A stretch of DNA of 10,198 nt from Candidatus Izemoplasma sp. Lineage in GTDB: Bacteria > Bacillota_I > Bacilli_A > Izemoplasmatales > Izemoplasmataceae. The translations under genes were made by a program, and so were the position numbers. The number at the start of each line of letters is the position of its first letter. Within the stretch, counting starts at the first letter, position 1. Below, in pieces: positions 6,193-10,198 of the stretch. The notes under the pieces were generated by a model. That model saw only the letters and a program-made list of their open reading frames with translations, was not told the DNA's origin and searched no databases. Location: the NCBI GenBank assembly GCA_021736285.1, contig JAIPGE010000038.1, positions 1-10,198 of the forward strand, given 5' to 3'.

Positions 6193-7764
6193 ATGAGTAA
6201 ATGGAAAGTTAAGAATCCCCATCTCGATATTGATGAATTGGTCAAAACGATTTACAGCAGTCGAGGCATTACTGATTATAAGGCATTGTTTAATTTAAAC
6301 GAAGCAGATTTTTATGATCCATACGCAGTTAATGATATGCAAAAAGCTGTTGATCGTATTATGAAAGCCGTTCAAAACAAAGACAAAATATTAATTTATG
6401 GTGATTACGATGTGGATGGCATCACAAGCACATGTATTATGTTCCAAACAATAGAGACGCTAGGTGGTCATGTTGAATATGATATTCCCAATCGATTTGT
6501 CAATGGCTATGGCTTAACACGAAGCAAAACATATGATATTATTAACAGTGAATTTAATTTAGTCATCACGGTTGATAACGGTATCAAATCACATGATGAA
6601 ATCGCCATTCTTATGGCCAATCATGTCGATGTTATTGTGACCGATCATCATGAAGTTGAAGAAGATATCCCAAAAGCAACTGCCTGTCTACACACGAGTT
6701 TATCTGATTATCCTTTTAAACCCCTTGCAGGTGTAGGTGTTGCATTTAAACTAAGTATGGCATTACTAGGTGAAGACGCACTTGACTATAGTGATCTTGC
6801 TGCACTAGGTACCATTGCTGATATGATGCCATTAATAGATGAAAACAGAGCAATTGTGAATGTTGGATTAAACCGGTTAATCCATTCAAGCAACATTGGA
6901 TTAAGAACATTAATTAAGTTTTTAAAAATCGAATCACCTAGTGTGGCCGATGTCCAATTTCAAATTGCACCAAGATTAAATGCCTGTGGTCGAATGAAAT
7001 CAGCTAAAATAGCTGTTGAGTTACTTCAAAGTAAGACCCAAAAAGAAGCCTTGCAACTCATCAAACGGATTGAGGAGATTAACAATAACCGCAAAGCATT
7101 AACCAAACGATTGTATGATTTAGCAACACAAACAATTGATTTAGATCACCCCTCACTTATTGTTCATTCTCCACAAATGCATGAAGGTGTTGTGGGTATT
7201 GTCGCGAGTCGACTAGCCAACGAGTATAACAAGGTAGCTGTCGTTTTAAAGGAGGAAGACTTTACTTATAAAGGAAGTATTCGATCTTATAACGGAGTGG
7301 ATGTCCACTATATTTTATCTGAAATCAGTCAGATATTATTGCGCTATGGCGGACACCAAAGTGCCGCTGGTTTAGAGTTTAAAAAAGAACACTTAACAAC
7401 TTTCATTCAACTATTTAACTCCTACATACCAAAAGCAATTAAAGACACAGTAACGTTAGCCGAAGGTACTTTAAATATTGAAGAAGTAACCTTAAACACC
7501 ATCTTTGAACTAGAAGAATACGATTTAAAAGATGCCTTGTTTGTTTTTGATCATCTATATGCCCATCAAATTTATTTAATCAAAGGAGAACATACAAAAT
7601 TGATTATTGATTCGGATACTGAAGCCATCTTTTTTAATAATTCTGCCCTTTATCACGCAATCAAAGATCATCGTCACGTTGCTTTATTAGGCCGTTTAGA
7701 CTACAATACATTTCGTGGAAGAACGAAAAAACAAATCTTAATTGAAGATTATAAATTAATTTGA
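6193..7764 (+). CDS. recJ: Single-stranded-DNA-specific 5'-3' exonuclease RecJ
   Basis: RecJ degrades single-stranded DNA from the 5' end in recombinational and mismatch repair, using two metal ions in a DHH-family core. The 523 residues contain all main motifs: YGDYDVDGITST (69-80), TVDNGI (126-131), TDHHE (150-154), LAGVGVAFKL (178-187), ALGTIADMMPL (204-214), RLNACGRM (261-268), then in the DHHA1 half HEGVVGIVASRL (330-341), GSIRS (361-365) and GGHQSAAG (386-393). The final ~110 residues form the OB-fold region. The protein is about the size of the compact core form and lacks the long C-terminal extension of Bacillus-type RecJ. The motif-III region reads CLHTSLSDYPF where an NP or HP is more usual. 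The start follows AGGAG at 6182-6186. It ends with TGA, showing TGA is a stop in this genome. Confidence 0.96.
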   Translation: MSKWKVKNPHLDIDELVKTIYSSRGITDYKALFNLNEADFYDPYAVNDMQKAVDRIMKAVQNKDKILIYGDYDVDGITSTCIMFQTIETLGGHVEYDIPNRFVNGYGLTRSKTYDIINSEFNLVITVDNGIKSHDEIAILMANHVDVIVTDHHEVEEDIPKATACLHTSLSDYPFKPLAGVGVAFKLSMALLGEDALDYSDLAALGTIADMMPLIDENRAIVNVGLNRLIHSSNIGLRTLIKFLKIESPSVADVQFQIAPRLNACGRMKSAKIAVELLQSKTQKEALQLIKRIEEINNNRKALTKRLYDLATQTIDLDHPSLIVHSPQMHEGVVGIVASRLANEYNKVAVVLKEEDFTYKGSIRSYNGVDVHYILSEISQILLRYGGHQSAAGLEFKKEHLTTFIQLFNSYIPKAIKDTVTLAEGTLNIEEVTLNTIFELEEYDLKDALFVFDHLYAHQIYLIKGEHTKLIIDSDTEAIFFNNSALYHAIKDHRHVALLGRLDYNTFRGRTKKQILIEDYKLI

Positions 7765-7785
7765 ATATCGCTTTTCACTATTATT

Positions 7786-7794
7786 TGATATAAT
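7786..7794 (+). promoter_or_regulatory. Extended -10 promoter of apt-rel
   Basis: TGATATAAT is a perfect TGn-TATAAT extended -10 element for the vegetative sigma factor, lying 22 bases after the recJ stop. No good -35 is present at 16-18 bases (TTGAAT at 7761-7766 is 22 bases away), which is tolerated by extended -10 promoters. Transcription would start around 7800-7803, leaving a leader of about 20 bases with GGAGG at 7813-7817. No terminator is seen after recJ, so read-through is also likely. Confidence 0.7.
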
Positions 7795-7823
7795 GAAACT
7801 ACGTTAAAAATTGGAGGAAACAC

Positions 7824-8336
7824 ATGAATTTAAAAGATTATATTGCAAACGTTCCGGATTTTCCAAAAAAAGGAATTCAATTTAAAGACATCACTCCCTT
7901 GATTGGTAATGGAAAAGCCTTTCAATATGCAACCAATCAATTTGTTAAGTTTACTAAAGAAATTAAAGCCGATATTATTGTTGGGCCAGACGCACGCGGA
8001 TTTATTTTTGGGTGTCCTGTTGCAACCCAATTAGGAATAGGGTTTGTTCCCGTTCGTAAACCTAATAAATTACCTCGTGAAACAATTGATTATAGTTATG
8101 ATTTAGAATATGGATCAAACACTTTATGTTTACATAAAGGGGATATTCTACCCGGGCAACGTGTTTTAATTATCGATGATTTGCTCGCAACCGGTGGTAC
8201 CATTGAAGCAACCATTAATTTGGTTCAAGCCTCAGGTGCAGTAGTTGCTGGTATTGCATTTTTAATTGAATTAACCGCCTTAAATGGACGCGATAAATTA
8301 CAAGCGTATAACGTAAAAACATTAATGAGTTATTAG
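7824..8336 (+). CDS. apt: Adenine phosphoribosyltransferase
   Basis: Apt salvages adenine, combining it with PRPP to make AMP and pyrophosphate in the cytoplasm. The 170 residues are the usual bacterial length. Landmarks are the N-terminal VPDFPKKGIQFKDITPL (10-26), GPDARGFIFG (54-63, with Asp where many homologues have Glu), VPVRKPNKLP (75-84), LEYG (94-97) and the PRPP-binding loop VLIIDDLLATGGT (114-126). GGAGG at 7813-7817, six bases upstream, fixes the ATG. It has its own extended -10 promoter, ends with TAG, and is followed 11 bases later by the (p)ppGpp gene, an arrangement found across Bacillota. Joint expression links purine salvage with the purine alarmone. Confidence 0.97.
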   Translation: MNLKDYIANVPDFPKKGIQFKDITPLIGNGKAFQYATNQFVKFTKEIKADIIVGPDARGFIFGCPVATQLGIGFVPVRKPNKLPRETIDYSYDLEYGSNTLCLHKGDILPGQRVLIIDDLLATGGTIEATINLVQASGAVVAGIAFLIELTALNGRDKLQAYNVKTLMSY

Positions 8337-8347
8337 AAGGTGATTCG

Positions 8348-10198
8348 ATGGCAACATCAAGAGTAGACGTCTTAATGAACAATGTAGAAACCTATATTAC
8401 AGATAAAACGCATCTTAAAGCGATAAGAGATGCGCATTTGTATGCCAAAAGAAAACACGATGGACAAATGCGCAAAAGTGGCGAAGAATACATCGTTCAT
8501 CCCCTTGATGTTGGGATAATTTTAAGCGAATATAAAACCGATCCAACAACTATTATAGCCGGACTGCTACATGATGTCATTGAAGACACCACAGGATCAC
8601 ATCAAGACATTGAAGAGCGTTTTGGTAGTGAAGTGGCATTACTTGTTGAAGGTGTTACAAAATTAGGCCAATACAAATTTAAAGGCATGAACACTGAAAC
8701 AGAGAAAAAAATGGCACAAGCACAAAACTATCAAAAAATGTTGCTTGCAATGTCTCGTGATATTCGAGTAATCATTGTAAAACTTGCAGATCGGTTAAAC
8801 AATATTCGAACGCTCGGGTCTTTAGGTGAAGAGAAACAAAAACGAATCGCCAAAGAAACAATGGAAATTTATGCACCTCTTGCCCACCGGTTAGGGATGT
8901 ATGTCATGAAAGCAGAACTTGAAGATACAGCATTTAAATACATCAATCCTGATCGGTATAAACGAATTGCTAGAATGATTTCTGATACCAAACAAAATCG
9001 GGAAAGCGATTTAAACATTATGAAGACAAATCTTGAATATCTATTGTCTGAAAACAATGTTAAATGCAATGTCAAAGGACGCATTAAAAATATTTATTCT
9101 GTTCATAAAAAAATGATTAAACGCAACAAAGACTTTGAAGATATTTATGATTTATTGGCACTCCGTGTCATAGTTGATTCGGTCGAAGGCTGTTATAGTA
9201 CAATAGGAATAATCCATTCAAAATGGACACCGATTCCAAATCGATTTAAAGATTATATTGCAATGCCTAAGCCCAACTTGTATCAATCCTTACACACCAG
9301 TGTCATTGCCAATGGTAAAATTTATGAGATTCAAATCAGAACTGCCCAAATGGATGAAATCGCAGAGTATGGTGTGGCAGCTCATTGGGCCTATAAAGAA
9401 AATCAACAAGGCATTAAAATGACCGATGAAATATCAAAAAAATTACGCTGGTTTGGCGATTTGGTTGAATTTACAAAAGAAGCAGATAACGAAAGTGATG
9501 TCGTTAACTTACTCCGAGATGATATCTTTCAATCAAATGTCTACGTCTTTACACCAGATGGTGATATTATTGATTTACCCAAAGGATCTACACCAATTGA
9601 TTTTGCCTTTCGAATTCATACCGAAGTTGGTATTCGCACTGTAGGTGCGATTGTTAATGGTAAAATTGTCACACTCGATTACCAACTTGAAACCGGTGAT
9701 GTGTGTAACATTAAAACCAGTACAAATTCATTTGGGCCAAATGATAACTGGTTAAAAATTGTTAAAACATCAAATGCAAAATCAAAAATCAAAAACTTTT
9801 TAAACAAGCGTCGTAGAAACTATCTCGTTGATGTTGGTCGTGAAGAATTTCAAAAAGAATTATCACGGCGGAATGTTGAAATTAAATTAACCGATAATAT
9901 GATTGCGGAATTTTTTACCAACAAAGGTGCCAAAACAATTGAAGACTTGTATTATGAAATTGGTAAAAACACAATCAGTCCTAAATCTGCGGTTAACCTA
10001 CTTGTCGGTGAAAGTGATTATACAGAAGATGAACTCATTCAACGTATCAATGACAGTGTTTATGTTGATCGTGAAAGTGATTCAAATATCATTGTTGAAG
10101 GGATTGACAATCCGAGTATTAAACTCTCGAATTGTTGTACACCAATACCTGGGGATAGAATTAAAGGATATATTTCAAAAGGATCTGGAATCGCCGTT
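8348..10198 (+). CDS. rel: Bifunctional (p)ppGpp synthetase/hydrolase (Rel/SpoT family), 3' end missing
   Basis: This is the stringent-response enzyme that makes (p)ppGpp from ATP and GTP or GDP on starved ribosomes and also degrades it. The frame is open for 617 residues to the window edge; full-length relatives have about 730-750, so part of the C-terminus, including most of the ACT domain, is outside. The HD hydrolase domain shows MRKSGEEYIVHP (41-52), HDVIED (75-80) and KLADRLNNIRTL (145-156), apparently intact. The synthetase domain has RFKDYIAMPKPNLYQSLH (299-316) and EIQIRT (327-332); RFKD is the RxKD form typical of bifunctional enzymes rather than the ExDD form of RelA-only enzymes. 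A TGS domain follows at about 395-457, then a helical region, and the Cys-containing segment NCCTPIPGD (595-603). AAGG at 8337-8340 directs ATG at 8348. Confidence 0.97.
   Translation, partial: MATSRVDVLMNNVETYITDKTHLKAIRDAHLYAKRKHDGQMRKSGEEYIVHPLDVGIILSEYKTDPTTIIAGLLHDVIEDTTGSHQDIEERFGSEVALLVEGVTKLGQYKFKGMNTETEKKMAQAQNYQKMLLAMSRDIRVIIVKLADRLNNIRTLGSLGEEKQKRIAKETMEIYAPLAHRLGMYVMKAELEDTAFKYINPDRYKRIARMISDTKQNRESDLNIMKTNLEYLLSENNVKCNVKGRIKNIYSVHKKMIKRNKDFEDIYDLLALRVIVDSVEGCYSTIGIIHSKWTPIPNRFKDYIAMPKPNLYQSLHTSVIANGKIYEIQIRTAQMDEIAEYGVAAHWAYKENQQGIKMTDEISKKLRWFGDLVEFTKEADNESDVVNLLRDDIFQSNVYVFTPDGDIIDLPKGSTPIDFAFRIHTEVGIRTVGAIVNGKIVTLDYQLETGDVCNIKTSTNSFGPNDNWLKIVKTSNAKSKIKNFLNKRRRNYLVDVGREEFQKELSRRNVEIKLTDNMIAEFFTNKGAKTIEDLYYEIGKNTISPKSAVNLLVGESDYTEDELIQRINDSVYVDRESDSNIIVEGIDNPSIKLSNCCTPIPGDRIKGYISKGSGIAV

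Noticed and set aside
7773..7798. Imperfect inverted repeat TTTCA...TGAAA around the apt -10, as a recJ terminator or operator
   Set aside because: Only five outer pairs plus a mismatch and three more, all AT-rich, with no T-run after it. It is better explained by the promoter itself.
8869..9644. Minus-strand frame 8869-9084 and + frame 9426-9644 inside rel
   Set aside because: The rel frame is continuous and conserved across both; these are shadows. The rel frame itself has no stop before the window edge, so it is easy to miss.
1..10198. CRISPR array, insertion sequence, tRNA, rRNA or prophage
   Set aside because: No spaced direct repeats, terminal inverted repeats, transposase motifs or stable RNA signatures were seen; genes fill nearly the whole window.

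Overview
This is a dense, low-GC stretch of bacterial chromosome. All seven genes are on the + strand, and the longest gap (143 bp) lies between parC and the next gene. The low GC, the strong GGAGG-type ribosome sites, the GrlA-like ParC and the recJ-apt-rel gene order all point to the Bacillota or their wall-less relatives. recJ ends in TGA and every tryptophan I read is TGG, so the standard bacterial code is used. A Mycoplasma/Spiroplasma-type code is therefore unlikely. Lineages near Acholeplasma, Izemoplasma or Haloplasma would fit, but that placement is inference.

Layout. Positions 1-2445 hold the 3' part of parC (topoisomerase IV subunit A), cut by the left edge and closed by a strong symmetric hairpin terminator. 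A spacer with a weak promoter and small repeats follows. Next come two genes that overlap by one base: a Fic-fold protein with a C-terminal winged helix-turn-helix (2589-3659) and a NadC-like protein (3659-4492). argS (4507-6159) and recJ (6193-7764) follow, and the recJ ribosome site lies inside a perfect inverted repeat. An extended -10 promoter precedes apt (7824-8336), which is followed 11 bases later by a bifunctional rel/spoT-type (p)ppGpp gene (8348 to the right edge, open).

How the genes relate. ParC, ArgS, RecJ, Apt and Rel are housekeeping proteins for DNA decatenation, translation, DNA repair, purine salvage and the stringent response. The recJ-apt-rel order is conserved in Bacillota. 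The unusual part is 2589-4492. The Fic motif has lost its catalytic His, both anion-binding/catalytic Arg positions and the glycines. The NadC-like protein keeps the family fold signatures and normal length but has lost most residues that bind quinolinate and PRPP or do the chemistry. Both frames are intact. Two translationally coupled apparent pseudoenzymes from nucleotide/NAD-related families, one with a DNA-binding domain, make a plausible undescribed ligand-sensing or regulatory pair. This is the main candidate for novelty in the window; its function is unknown.
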